Of a stretch of DNA of 44,899 nt, positions 1-8,467 are shown one piece after another. Origin of the DNA: an uncultured Octadecabacter sp. (GTDB lineage: Bacteria > Pseudomonadota > Alphaproteobacteria > Rhodobacterales > Rhodobacteraceae); contig CALAGN010000050.1 in NCBI GenBank assembly GCA_937891785.1, positions 1 through 44,899 on the forward strand, read 5' to 3'. Under the pieces are notes generated by a model, which ran no database searches, was not told the DNA's origin, and saw nothing but the letters and a program-made list of their open reading frames with translations. How positions within the stretch are numbered: the stretch's first letter is position 1; every line of letters begins with the position of its first letter. The position numbers were made by a program, and so were the translations under genes.

Positions 1-102
1 GCCGCCCTCGATATGAAAAGGAATGATGGCGAGTTAATTCCGTTTGTTGAGCAGGCACTGCGAACCGCTAACATGGTAATTACCGAGCTAAAAAAGAAGT
101 AG
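1..102 (+). CDS. 3' end of an unidentified protein (partial)
   Basis: An open frame runs from the window edge to a TAG at 100-102 and gives the last 33 residues, ending in TELKKK. The visible part is a short, probably helical, Lys-rich tail with no recognisable motif. Its codons are more AT-rich (aaa, gtt, att, tta) than those of the following genes, which hints at accessory or transferred DNA to the left. The start lies outside the window and I cannot assign a function. It could still be a chance open end, because only 33 codons are visible. Confidence 0.45.
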   Translation, partial: AALDMKRNDGELIPFVEQALRTANMVITELKKK

Positions 103-246
103 AGTAACCACCTAAGCTGCAATTGTTGTGATTGCTTGGGGCGGCAACTTCGTCTCTCATACCAGCCAATCCCCCTTTAGACCCAATTCTCCCAAAACCG
201 TCGTTTTCGCACTGCCATCCACGCGACGTTGCCGTAATCTCCCCCC

Positions 247-930
247 ATGACCAGCCCGCTGCGCCTTCATTATGCTCCTGATAACGCCTCGCTGTGTGTG
301 CGGCTGGCTTTGGACGCCGTGGGCGCGCCGTACGAGACTGTGTTGGTGGATCGCGCCGCGCGTGGGCAGAAATCGCAGCGATATCTAGCGCTCAATCCGA
401 ACGGATTGATTCCGGTGCTGGAAACGCCGGATGGCGTGTTGTTTGAAACGGGTGCCATATTGTTATGGGTTGCGGATCATCATGCGGGGTTGCTCCCGTT
501 GCGCGGACCGGACCGCGCGGCGGCGTTGAAATGGCTGTTCTGGCTCTCCAACACCTTGCACCCCACCTGTCGGATGCTGTTCTACCCCGACCAATATACC
601 AGCGGCGACGCCGAGGCCCTGCGCGTCACCACCCGCGAGCGGATCATGGCCCAGTTGATTATCCTCAACGCCGCCCACGATGCCCCGTGGCTCGATTCCC
701 AACAGCCCAGCGCGCCAGCCTGCTACCTTGCACCGATGCTGCGCTGGTTGGCGCTTTATGGCGGTGACACCGCGTGGTTCGATCTGGCGCGCACGCCGCG
801 CTTGCTTGCCTTTGCCGTTGCTGCGAATACATGGTCTGCCACGGCCATCGCCCAAACCACCGAGGGCCTTGGCCCGACTCCGTTTTCTGCGCCCCACCTG
901 CCCCATCCCCCCGAAGGAAGTACAACCTAA
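247..930 (+). CDS. Glutathione S-transferase family protein
   Basis: This 227-residue protein has the usual cytosolic GST length. Residues 1-80 form the thioredoxin-like glutathione-binding half. The segment NPNGLIPVLE (about 50-59) carries the conserved cis-proline, and FETGAIL (about 66-72) supplies the Glu/Thr pair (canonical E-S) that contacts the gamma-glutamyl group. The rest is the all-helical C-terminal domain. GSTs join or exchange glutathione on electrophiles in the cytoplasm, but the substrate cannot be read from the sequence. The TAA stop shares its last A with the ATG of the serine dehydratase gene (TAATG at 928-932), so the two genes are probably translationally coupled. Confidence 0.85.
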   Translation: MTSPLRLHYAPDNASLCVRLALDAVGAPYETVLVDRAARGQKSQRYLALNPNGLIPVLETPDGVLFETGAILLWVADHHAGLLPLRGPDRAAALKWLFWLSNTLHPTCRMLFYPDQYTSGDAEALRVTTRERIMAQLIILNAAHDAPWLDSQQPSAPACYLAPMLRWLALYGGDTAWFDLARTPRLLAFAVAANTWSATAIAQTTEGLGPTPFSAPHLPHPPEGSTT

Positions 931-2303
931 TGTTCCTCTCCGTTTTCGATATGTTCAAAGTGGGCGTTGGCCCCTCGTCCAGCCACACAATCGGCCCGAT
1001 GGTCGCCGCGGCGCGGTTTCTGGACCATCTGCGCGCGCAGCCCTTCAAGGTCGCAGGCGTGCAGGCGTCATTGCACGGATCGCTTGCCTTCACGGGTGTG
1101 GGGCATGCGACAGACCGCGCAGTGATCCTTGGCCTCGCCGGATTTCGCGCGGATGATTATGATGCCGAAAAGGCCGAGGCAGAACTGGCGCGGATCAAGT
1201 CCGAAGGGATCGTAGAACCCGACGGATTAGGCCGTCTGGCATTCGTCCCCGCAGACGATCTCGAATTTGACTATGGCCCCGCCTTGCCCGGCCATGCCAA
1301 CGGGCTGATCCTGCGCGGGCGCGATGCACAGGGCGATACCATCACCGAGGTGACTTACTATTCCATCGGCGGCGGCTTCGTTTTGACGGCCCAAGAACTG
1401 GCCGCAGGCAAGGACACAGATACAGGACCAGCCGTGCCGTTCCCGTTCAAATCCGCGCGCGAGATGCTGGATATGGCGGCGGAATCCGGCCTGAGTATCG
1501 CTGATATGAAGCGCGAGAACGAGCATTCGCGCGCGGGCAAAGGCCATGTGAGCGAGGGACTTTCTCGCATTTGGGAGGTCATGAACGCCTGCATTGATCG
1601 CGGCCTTGCCACCGACGGTATCCTGCCCGGTGGCTTGTTCGTCAAACGCCGCGCCAAGGCGATCCACGACGCACTTCAGGCCGAACGCGGGATGAACCAG
1701 AACGCGCCGCACACGATCAATGACTGGATGTCGGCCTATGCAATGGCCGTAAACGAAGAAAACGCCGCCGGTGGGCAGGTCGTGACTGCGCCGACCAATG
1801 GCGCGGCGGGCGTGGTCCCTGCGACGATCCGCTATTGGCTCGATCATGTGCCCGGTGCTTCGCCCTCGAAAATCCCCGACTTCTTGCTGACGGCGGCGGC
1901 GATTGGCGGGTTGGTGAAATTCAACGCCTCTATTTCCGGCGCCGAGGCTGGCTGTCAGGCCGAGGTTGGAAGTGCTGCGGCGATGGCCGCTGCGGGCCTG
2001 TGTGCCGTACTGGGAGGCACCCCCGAACAGATCGAAAACGCCGCTGAAATCGCACTGGAACACCACCTTGGGATGACCTGCGATCCGGTGCGCGGGTTGG
2101 TGCAAGTGCCTTGCATCGAACGTAACGGCCTTGGTGCCATCAAGGCTGTGTCTGCCGCGTCTCTTTCCATGCGCGGCGACGGCACGCACCTTGTGCCGCT
2201 CGATGCCGCAATCGAAACCATGCGCCAGACCGGCGTGGATATGTCCCATAAGTATAAGGAAACTGCATTGGGCGGCTTGGCTGTGAACGTGCCAAACTGC
2301 TAG
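930..2303 (+). CDS. sdaA: L-serine ammonia-lyase (single-chain, iron-sulfur)
   Basis: The enzyme deaminates L-serine to pyruvate and ammonia with a 4Fe-4S cluster. The 457-residue chain opens with the family signature [13 protein letters not shown] (about 11-23). Likely cluster ligands are Cys342 (EAGCQAEVG), Cys384 (GMTCDP) and Cys395 (VQVPCIERN). The length matches single-chain SdaA, with the beta and alpha domains fused. An upstream in-frame ATG exists, but the start at 930 is chosen because homology begins at [10 protein letters not shown] and the ATG overlaps the GST stop by one base. It is expected to feed central carbon metabolism from serine. Confidence 0.95.
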   Translation: MFLSVFDMFKVGVGPSSSHTIGPMVAAARFLDHLRAQPFKVAGVQASLHGSLAFTGVGHATDRAVILGLAGFRADDYDAEKAEAELARIKSEGIVEPDGLGRLAFVPADDLEFDYGPALPGHANGLILRGRDAQGDTITEVTYYSIGGGFVLTAQELAAGKDTDTGPAVPFPFKSAREMLDMAAESGLSIADMKRENEHSRAGKGHVSEGLSRIWEVMNACIDRGLATDGILPGGLFVKRRAKAIHDALQAERGMNQNAPHTINDWMSAYAMAVNEENAAGGQVVTAPTNGAAGVVPATIRYWLDHVPGASPSKIPDFLLTAAAIGGLVKFNASISGAEAGCQAEVGSAAAMAAAGLCAVLGGTPEQIENAAEIALEHHLGMTCDPVRGLVQVPCIERNGLGAIKAVSAASLSMRGDGTHLVPLDAAIETMRQTGVDMSHKYKETALGGLAVNVPNC

Positions 2304-2332
2304 CGTCGCGGCATTCAAGCCGAGGTCTTCAC

Positions 2333-3098
2333 ATGAAACGTTTTATTACCGCCGCACTTATATCGCTATCCCCGGTCACCGCCCAAGCAGGCGATCCGTG
2401 CCCGATCACATTTGCTGTTCACAATCTGGATGCGCCTGATTGGTTGGTGCGTTATGATCTGTTGGGCGCTTTGCAGACCCAGATCGGCTGAATCCGGATG
2501 CGCTATGGCGATGTGACGGGCGGGTTGAACGTGGAACTGGCCTATGACGCCAGTCCGGCTACGGATGCCCGATTGTAGATTGGTGATCTGATCACCGCGA
2601 TTGATGGCGTAGATGTCAGAGATCCCGACCGAGATGATGCCGTTTTCGCCGGTATGGTGGCGGGAAATGCCATGGTGTTCACGATCACACGCGATAGCAA
2701 GGCAGGCATGGTCCTGCCGATGGCCATCGGGTTCCACGATCCGGTTATTATCGCCGCGCTGAACGCAATCGGCACGCAAGACTGCCGCACGGCGCGGCTG
2801 ATCGTGGACGCTGATGCCGAGCGCGCCGCCCTTTTGGCGCAAGTGTTTCGCGTCAATCGCGGGTTTCGCTGTGATGATGCACATGAGGCGCTGGGGACAT
2901 TGCTGGGGGATGCGACTTATGACGACCTCTATGTGGTGCGCGGCAGTCGCCGTATGCTGAATCACAGCACCCCATTGGGGGACGAGCTGCGTGGGCGCTG
3001 GGGCCCTGGACGGGGACAGATTGACCAAAGGCGCCGTGCTTAAGGTACTGGGACCTGTGATTTACGGTTATGTGCAGGATCGGTTTGATAATCCTTAG
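2333..3098 (+). pseudogene. Decayed secreted PDZ-like protein gene
   Basis: A frame starting at ATG 2333 encodes a signal peptide (MKRFITAALISLSPVTAQA) followed by a mature protein. It is interrupted by TGA at 2489-2491 and TAG at 2576-2578, both in frame. After the second stop the segment IGDLITAIDGVDVRD resembles a PDZ carboxylate-binding loop and strand. A one-base shift in the GGG run near 2993 moves the sense of the C-terminus into the next frame, which reads to GYVQDRFDNP and TAG at 3096-3098; the original frame ends at 3043. Two nonsense changes plus one frameshift indicate an inactive gene. Each stop is one transition from a sense codon (CGA to TGA, CAG to TAG). The protein was probably an exported or lipid-free envelope protein. 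Confidence 0.75.
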
Positions 3099-3148
3099 TG
3101 TCGCCCCCAAGCTAGACCTGTCGTTCCCGTCCCCCTAAACGCCCAATC

Positions 3149-4102
3149 ATGACCAGCGCACTCGCCCCCACCGCTGACGCGGATCGTATCTTGCCCGGTA
3201 TCGTTTTGATGCTGGGGTTCTGTGTGTTTGGACCGATGTTGGATGTAGCAGCCAAGCTGGCGGCGGACACGCTGCCTGTGGGGCAAATCGCCACCGCCCG
3301 GTTTTTGGTGCAGGTGGTGTTGATGTTGCCGCTGTGTCTGGTGATGGGGCTTGGCTTACGTTTGCGCCGTGAGTTGTGGGGCATCGTGACCGCGCGCGCA
3401 CTTTTGCTTATCGTGGCGACCTATCTGTTCATCGGCGCGATTGCGATCATGCCTTTGGCCGATGCCTTGGCGATTGTTTTCGTGGAGCCGTTTATCATCC
3501 TGATCTTTGCCAAGATATTCTTTGACGACGAAGTCGGCCCTCGCCGGATCGGTGCCTCTGCGGTCGGATTCGCAGGCGTGTTGCTGGTGATCCAGCCCAG
3601 CTTTGTTGAATTTGGCGCGGTGGCGCTGCTACCGCTTGGCACGGCGTTCAGTTTTGCTGCCTATATGCTGGTTACGCGCGGGTTATCGCGGCGCATGCAT
3701 CCGGTGGCGATGCAGTATCACACGGCGGTCATCGCCAGCCTGATTTGCGTGTCCGTGCTGATGATGGCGAACGGACGCGACTGGCCCACGCTTGATCCGG
3801 TAATGCCACAAGGGATTGTCTGGCTATGGCTGTTAGGCGTGGGTTTCTTTGCCGCGCTGTCGCATCTGATGATAACTTATGCGTTGAAATTCGCCCCCTC
3901 TGCCACCCTTGCGCCGTTGCATTATCTGGAAATCGTGATGGCGGCGCTGCTGGGCTATCTGGTGTTTAGCGATTTCCCCGACAGGCTGACCCTGACGGGG
4001 ATTACGATTATCGTCGGATCAGGCCTTTACGTGATCCACCGCGAGCGGGTGAACGCGCTCAAGCCGCTGGTTACACAAAGCCCGCCTGCAGCGGCGATAT
4101 GA
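3149..4102 (+). CDS. EamA/DMT-family membrane transporter
   Basis: The 317-residue protein has about ten hydrophobic segments in two repeats, the pattern of drug/metabolite transporters (EamA domain). Typical elements are LPVGQIATARFLVQ near the N-terminus, the stretch PLADALAIVFVEPF and the C-terminal FAPSATLAPLHYLEIV. The family exports or imports small metabolites across the inner membrane, and the substrate is not predictable here. It is followed 35 bases later by a paralogue in the same orientation with the same motif order. No clear Shine-Dalgarno precedes ATG 3149, so the start rests on the family N-terminus. Confidence 0.88.
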   Translation: MTSALAPTADADRILPGIVLMLGFCVFGPMLDVAAKLAADTLPVGQIATARFLVQVVLMLPLCLVMGLGLRLRRELWGIVTARALLLIVATYLFIGAIAIMPLADALAIVFVEPFIILIFAKIFFDDEVGPRRIGASAVGFAGVLLVIQPSFVEFGAVALLPLGTAFSFAAYMLVTRGLSRRMHPVAMQYHTAVIASLICVSVLMMANGRDWPTLDPVMPQGIVWLWLLGVGFFAALSHLMITYALKFAPSATLAPLHYLEIVMAALLGYLVFSDFPDRLTLTGITIIVGSGLYVIHRERVNALKPLVTQSPPAAAI

Positions 4103-4137
4103 TTGCTGTTGCGTGTCGGCGGCGCTAGCCTGCCCCC

Positions 4138-5046
4138 ATGACCCCTGATCGCCCCTTCTTTGGTATCCTTTTGATGCTTGGCTTTTGTGTCCTTGCCCCT
4201 TTGGGCGATTCACTGGCCAAACTGCTGGGCGAGTCCGTGTCGCTGGGGCAATTGATCCTGGCGCGATTCGGGGTGCAGGCAGCTGTCTTGGTGCCGCTGG
4301 TCGTCATTATGGGAGGCACGCTGCGCACAACCCGCCGCATTGCCGCGATGACGGCCCTGCGCACGATCCTGCATATGATAGGGATCGCGGCGATGTTTAC
4401 GGCGCTGCGGTTTTTGCCGCTGGCGGATACGATCGCGATTGTATTCGTAATGCCGTTTATCATGCTGCTACTGGGAAAATATGTGCTGGGCGAGGAAGTC
4501 GGCCCGCAGCGCTTTGCCGCCTGTGTCGTTGGCTTCGGTGGCACGTTGTTAGTGATTCAGCCCAACTTTGCCGCTGTGGGCGCGCCTGCCCTTCTGCCAC
4601 TGGTCGTGGCTGTGGTGTTCTCGCTGTTCATGATCGTCACCCGCCAGATCGCCAAAGAGGTAGACCCGATCACATTGCAGGCCGACAGCGGAGTGGTGGC
4701 ATTGGTGGTGTTGCTGCCTGTCCTGACGATATTCCCAGCAATACCAGCGCTAACGCTCGCCATGCCAGTGGCCGCGCAATGGGGCTTGCTAGTGCTGCTT
4801 GGCATCCTTGGCACGTTTGCACACTTGCTGATGACTTGGAGCCTGCGGTTTGCACCCTCGGCGACCGTCGCGCCGATGCAGTATCTGGAAATCCCAATCG
4901 CGACAGTGATCGGCTGGCTGATCTTTCGCGACCTGCCAAATGGGCTGGCGGCGGTCGGCATCGTGATTACGGTTGCGGCAGGCCTTTATGTGATTGTGCG
5001 CGAACAGCGGTTATCGCGACTGCCAGCGCCGCCTGCGGCAGAATGA
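4138..5046 (+). CDS. EamA/DMT-family membrane transporter (second copy)
   Basis: This 302-residue protein has ten predicted membrane segments and is a paralogue of the gene just upstream. Shared blocks are LLMLGFCVLAPLGDSLAKL, LPLADTIAIVFVMPF, GEEVGPQRFAACVVGF and FAPSATVAPMQYLEIP. The pair likely arose by tandem duplication and has diverged well beyond near-identity. The 3' end overlaps the end of the convergent thiamine pyrophosphokinase gene by 80 bases. The transported substrate is unknown. Confidence 0.88.
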   Translation: MTPDRPFFGILLMLGFCVLAPLGDSLAKLLGESVSLGQLILARFGVQAAVLVPLVVIMGGTLRTTRRIAAMTALRTILHMIGIAAMFTALRFLPLADTIAIVFVMPFIMLLLGKYVLGEEVGPQRFAACVVGFGGTLLVIQPNFAAVGAPALLPLVVAVVFSLFMIVTRQIAKEVDPITLQADSGVVALVVLLPVLTIFPAIPALTLAMPVAAQWGLLVLLGILGTFAHLLMTWSLRFAPSATVAPMQYLEIPIATVIGWLIFRDLPNGLAAVGIVITVAAGLYVIVREQRLSRLPAPPAAE

Positions 5047-5653
5047 TCAACAACGGGCCCATCGCGTGAATGGTGACCTCTGGGGCAACAGTTTCGTTTG
5101 AAATGCTGACGGCACGCGCGGGGTGCATTGCCGCGTCTTTAACCTCCCAGCGCAATCCGGCGGTATCAACCCTCGCATCCGCCAGCGGCATCAGAGACAG
5201 GCGCGTGCCAACCGGCAAGGACAGCTCGATTTTGGAGAGCGGCACCAGAAAGCCGATGTCATCCGGCCCGATCACTATGACGGGTCGATCACGGTGGCGC
5301 GCCATTGCATTGAGAATCGACAACGTGTGATCCAACCGCCCGCCGGTAAAGCCCACGGCCAGAACAAGCGGCGCCGCAATTCGCGTCAGGCATTTCTCAA
5401 AGTCTGTGGTATCTTGTTCACGAACATGGTGCAGCACCTTGGAAAACGCCACTTTAGCATTAACTGAAAGGCTATCTAGATCGCCAATCACCGCGTTTGG
5501 AGTGCATCCAAGACTGACAAGCTCGTTCGCCCCCCCGTCTGCGGCCACAAGGCAGGGCGCATGATCTAGGGCCAATCTAAGGTCGTCGGGGCGATACACC
5601 CCACCACCCACAAGTGTCACTGGGTCCGGATTGTGAACAATCGAAGATTTCAT
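4967..5653 (-). CDS. thiN: Thiamine diphosphokinase
   Basis: Transfers pyrophosphate from ATP to thiamine to make thiamine diphosphate. The 228-residue sequence has the family landmarks in order: VAADGGANEL (about 34-43), VIGDLDSL (about 55-62), the Asp-rich DTTDFEK (about 81-87) and FTGGRLDHTL (about 102-111), which together form the nucleotide and Mg2+ site. It is divergent from the acidic protein gene at 5792. Its last 80 bases lie on the opposite strand of the EamA gene end, so about 27 C-terminal residues are encoded in shared DNA and may be a non-conserved tail. No TPP riboswitch is recognisable in the short upstream region. Confidence 0.9.
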   Translation of the reverse strand: MKSSIVHNPDPVTLVGGGVYRPDDLRLALDHAPCLVAADGGANELVSLGCTPNAVIGDLDSLSVNAKVAFSKVLHHVREQDTTDFEKCLTRIAAPLVLAVGFTGGRLDHTLSILNAMARHRDRPVIVIGPDDIGFLVPLSKIELSLPVGTRLSLMPLADARVDTAGLRWEVKDAAMHPARAVSISNETVAPEVTIHAMGPLLIILPQAALAVAITAVRAQSHKGLPQP

Positions 5654-5791
5654 GCGGGATTAGCCTTCATTTCGGAAACACTCCTTAAAAGGGTCACAAA
5701 ATAATACCCACTTTGCCGCGGTTCTGTTCCGGATTGTGAACCAATTGATGGTAAACGGGGGGTCACTGGATTGGTAGAAAGCGAGTAAATC

Positions 5792-7657
5792 ATGGTTGAG
5801 TCAAGCAAGATTCTTACTGTTTCTTATGGCACTTTTTCGTGCACGCTTGAGGGATTTGACGATTCCTTCTCGACGATGAAGGCGATTGCGGAGTATTTCC
5901 GCGATCTGGCCGCTGAAGATCGGTATTTCGGGGCAGAGCCTCCTACGCCTGACGCTGAGATGTTGGCGCGGATCGCTCAACGCGAGATTTCGCGCCCAGT
6001 AGAGGCGCGAAGCGACGATAGTGGCATTGTGCTGCGCGCCGCAAGTGCGCTCGCTGCACCTGCGCCAGCCACTCCCCAGACGCCTACGCAAACTACCAAC
6101 CATGATATTGCAGATACCCTAGCATCTGCGACGGCTGATGAAACGGTGGACGCCACCGGATCCCAAGACGAGGCGGATTCTAGCGATCCGGCCTTACTGC
6201 TCGTGGCGGATGGTCCGGTGGCGCAAGATGTAGCAATGCCCAAAGCTGTGGCCGCAACCCCGCAAACCGATACGTACACTTACAGTGTCGCGGCCAAACT
6301 GCGGCGTATCCGCGCCGTGGTTGGGTCAGGCAACGGCGGCGGCGAAACCGCAGACTATTCCGAAGATCTACAAGCGCTCGACGTGGCCGACGTCGATCCC
6401 GTCGCCGCGTTCCATGCTGATAATCTGGATGACACAGACAAAGACGCGGCTGCGCAAGACGCTGTGACGCAGACCGACGCCGATAGTGATGATGACACGC
6501 TGGCGGCAATCATGGCCCGGTCCGTTGCGGATGAAGATGACGCCCCCGATGAGGACAGCAATGTTCAGGAACCGTATGTATTGAGTGACGACGACGCTGC
6601 TGAAGATGACGCGACTGACGGTGACGTTGCGGCTGCCGCGCCGGTCACTCCGCGCGTGGTGCGCATGAAGCGCGCCTACTTCGAGGCTGCCATTCAATCG
6701 GGTGGTCTTGAAGAAACTACGCCCGACGACACGGATGCTGACGAAGACGACACTGATGTTGCGGAACAGTCGCAAGATCACACGCCAACTGCTGTGGCGA
6801 CTGCCGATCTGGATGGTGCGGATGACGTCAAGATCGAAGGTGATAGCCGCACCCCGTTGACGGACCACGAGGAGGCCGCCTTGATGGAGGAGCTGGCCGA
6901 GGTCGAGCGTGAGGTCGCCAATAGCGTGCCAACCAGTGCGGCACGTCGTGGTCGCGAGATTCTGAATGACAAATCCGTGGAAGACGAGGCAGCAATGTCG
7001 CGCATCATGAGCCAGACCGAGGCCGAGCTTGCAGAACCGGCCAGCAGCCGCCGCCGTCAGACAATATCGCAACTCAAGGCCGCCGTCGCCGCAACCGAGG
7101 CCGCCCGCGCCTTGGGCGAAGGAACGCAAGACAACGACGACGCTGAAAACGCCTTTCGTGATGACCTGAACCAGGTCGTGCGCCCGCGCAGGGCAACGCG
7201 CGGGGACAGCCAAACCGAACGGCCACGTCCTGCGCCGTTGAAACTGGTCGCTTCGCAGCGGGTCGACACCCCAATGCCAAGCGCAAGCGAAAGCCCCGCG
7301 GCACGGATAAGCCCACGGCGCGTGGCACGTGCAATTACCGCCGCCCCAGCTGAAGCCCCTCATGATGCCACATCATTCGCTGAGTTCGCCGAAAACATGG
7401 GCGCAAGCGAGTTGCCCGAGTTGCTGGAAGCTGCCGCCGCCTACATCGCCTTTGTGGAGGGAGCCGAGGAATTCTCGCGTCCGCAGATCATGCAGAAGGT
7501 GCGCGCACTTGCCCCCGACGATTTCAACCGTGAAGACTGGCTGCGCTCGTTTGGAACGCTCTTGCGCGAGGGGCGGATCAAAAAGATCAGCAATGGTCGG
7601 TTCCAGGTGTCAAATCAGACACGATTTCACCCGCAGCGGCGCAGCGCCGCAGGGTAA
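5792..7657 (+). CDS. Acidic, low-complexity conserved Rhodobacterales protein
   Basis: I do not recognise a function. The 621-residue product has three parts. Residues 1-85 are ordered (FSCTLEGFDDSFSTMKAIAEYFRDLAAEDRYFG region, then a helix ending in ISRPVEAR). A long Asp/Glu/Ala/Thr-rich middle (about 90-330) is probably disordered. After a Glu/Arg-rich helical stretch and a Pro/Arg-rich linker, the last 85 residues (PELLEAAAAYIAF to KKISNGRFQV) look like a compact helical or winged-helix domain. Homologues in this order have, as I recall, sometimes been labelled chemotaxis protein CheA, but no histidine-kinase motif is visible, so that label should not be used. The gene ends in a strong terminator and is probably a single transcription unit. 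Confidence 0.8.
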   Translation: MVESSKILTVSYGTFSCTLEGFDDSFSTMKAIAEYFRDLAAEDRYFGAEPPTPDAEMLARIAQREISRPVEARSDDSGIVLRAASALAAPAPATPQTPTQTTNHDIADTLASATADETVDATGSQDEADSSDPALLLVADGPVAQDVAMPKAVAATPQTDTYTYSVAAKLRRIRAVVGSGNGGGETADYSEDLQALDVADVDPVAAFHADNLDDTDKDAAAQDAVTQTDADSDDDTLAAIMARSVADEDDAPDEDSNVQEPYVLSDDDAAEDDATDGDVAAAAPVTPRVVRMKRAYFEAAIQSGGLEETTPDDTDADEDDTDVAEQSQDHTPTAVATADLDGADDVKIEGDSRTPLTDHEEAALMEELAEVEREVANSVPTSAARRGREILNDKSVEDEAAMSRIMSQTEAELAEPASSRRRQTISQLKAAVAATEAARALGEGTQDNDDAENAFRDDLNQVVRPRRATRGDSQTERPRPAPLKLVASQRVDTPMPSASESPAARISPRRVARAITAAPAEAPHDATSFAEFAENMGASELPELLEAAAAYIAFVEGAEEFSRPQIMQKVRALAPDDFNREDWLRSFGTLLREGRIKKISNGRFQVSNQTRFHPQRRSAAG

Positions 7658-7664
7658 AAAGATT

Positions 7665-7695
7665 AAAAGGCGGGGATCATTTCCCCGCCTTTTTC
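7665..7695 (+). terminator. Rho-independent terminator of the acidic-protein gene
   Basis: A 12-bp perfect stem, AAAAGGCGGGGA (7665-7676) with TCCCCGCCTTTT (7682-7693), has a five-base loop and a run of T. It starts eight bases after the TAA. Flanking A and T runs would let it also work for the convergent trmL gene. Confidence 0.92.
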
Positions 7696-7735
7696 TTATA
7701 ATCCAAGTGTGCGGTATGCGCGTTTCTCGCATCGC

Positions 7736-8209
7736 TCAACCGCCCAATTGGGTCCGCATCGCCTGATAGACAACGGCTGTAGCCACGTTTGCCAAGTTAA
7801 GGGATCTCACAATTGGATTGCGCATCGGTAAACAAAACGTGCGATCTGCCATGCCATCCAGTACCGCATCTGGCAGGCCTTTGGATTCACAGCCAAAAAC
7901 CAAATACCCATCGGGTTGATAGTCAGGCTTATAAACGGTTTGCGCGCCATGTTCTTCAAAGAAATAAAGGCTTTCGCGCGGTGGCAGACGATCACTCATG
8001 AAACTTTGCCAGTCATCATATTCGCTGAGCTGGACATGCTTCCAGTAATCCTGACCGGCGCGCCGCACTGATTTTTCGTCAAGGGAAAACCCGTAGGGTT
8101 TGATCAAGATCAGCTCAAGATCAAGTGCGACACAGGTCCGCCCTATCGCACCCGTATTGTACGGGATTTCCGGCGTCACCAGCACCAGCCTCATGCGCGG
8201 ATCAGACAT
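7736..8209 (-). CDS. trmL: tRNA (cytidine(34)-2'-O)-methyltransferase
   Basis: A SPOUT-class, AdoMet-dependent enzyme that 2'-O-methylates the wobble base of tRNA-Leu isoacceptors. At 157 residues it has the minimal TrmL/YibK length. The SPOUT motifs are present: motif 1 IPYNTGAIGRTC (about 15-26), motif 2 LVFGCESKGLPD (about 102-113) and motif 3 MRNPIVRSLNLANVATAV (about 128-145), which build the trefoil-knot AdoMet site. It lies downstream of DUF2842 and purA on the same strand with a 24-base gap, so it may be the last gene of that unit. Confidence 0.93.
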   Translation of the reverse strand: MSDPRMRLVLVTPEIPYNTGAIGRTCVALDLELILIKPYGFSLDEKSVRRAGQDYWKHVQLSEYDDWQSFMSDRLPPRESLYFFEEHGAQTVYKPDYQPDGYLVFGCESKGLPDAVLDGMADRTFCLPMRNPIVRSLNLANVATAVVYQAMRTQLGG

Positions 8210-8233
8210 CTGGGAACGGGCGAAAATATCGGG

Positions 8234-8467
8234 TCATTTCGCGTCCGGATCGTTTTGGCCGATACCCTTGAAGATGAACTTGAGCGGGAACGCCCACAGC
8301 ACGCCAAGGCCGATATATATCCCCAATTCAACCCAGATCGGCGCGCGCGCAGTCGGATCGGGGTAAAGCAGGGTCATCACCGTCACGGCCATCGCAATAT
8401 ATAGCGGCAGCCCGATGATAAGGATCACCAGCGACCAGCGTTTGCGGGTTTTGTAAGAAAGCGCCAT
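8234..8467 (-). CDS. DUF2842 small membrane protein
   Basis: The 77-residue protein has two transmembrane helices (about 12-35 and 46-66) and starts [11 protein letters not shown]. This matches DUF2842, a small alphaproteobacterial inner-membrane family of unknown role. Its ATG shares one base with the purA TGA stop (8465-8469), so it is translationally coupled to purA. No catalytic residues are visible. Confidence 0.85.
   Translation of the reverse strand: MALSYKTRKRWSLVILIIGLPLYIAMAVTVMTLLYPDPTARAPIWVELGIYIGLGVLWAFPLKFIFKGIGQNDPDAK

Noticed and set aside
1227-2318. A 363-codon open frame antisense to the serine dehydratase gene
   Set aside because: It is a shadow of a strongly conserved gene with GC-rich third positions; its product has no recognisable domain and is rich in His/Arg/Gly.
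2489-2491. The in-frame TGA as a selenocysteine or read-through codon
   Set aside because: No selenocysteine hairpin is apparent after it, and the same gene also has a TAG and a frameshift, so decay is simpler.
5654-5791. A TPP riboswitch for the thiamine pyrophosphokinase gene
   Set aside because: The 138-base divergent gap lacks the CUGAGA-type conserved core of TPP riboswitches on either strand.
6368-7363. A 331-codon open frame antisense to the acidic protein gene
   Set aside because: The opposite strand has a well-placed start, family-like ends and a terminator. The antisense product is a Cys/Val/Arg-rich artefact of the Asp/Ala codons.
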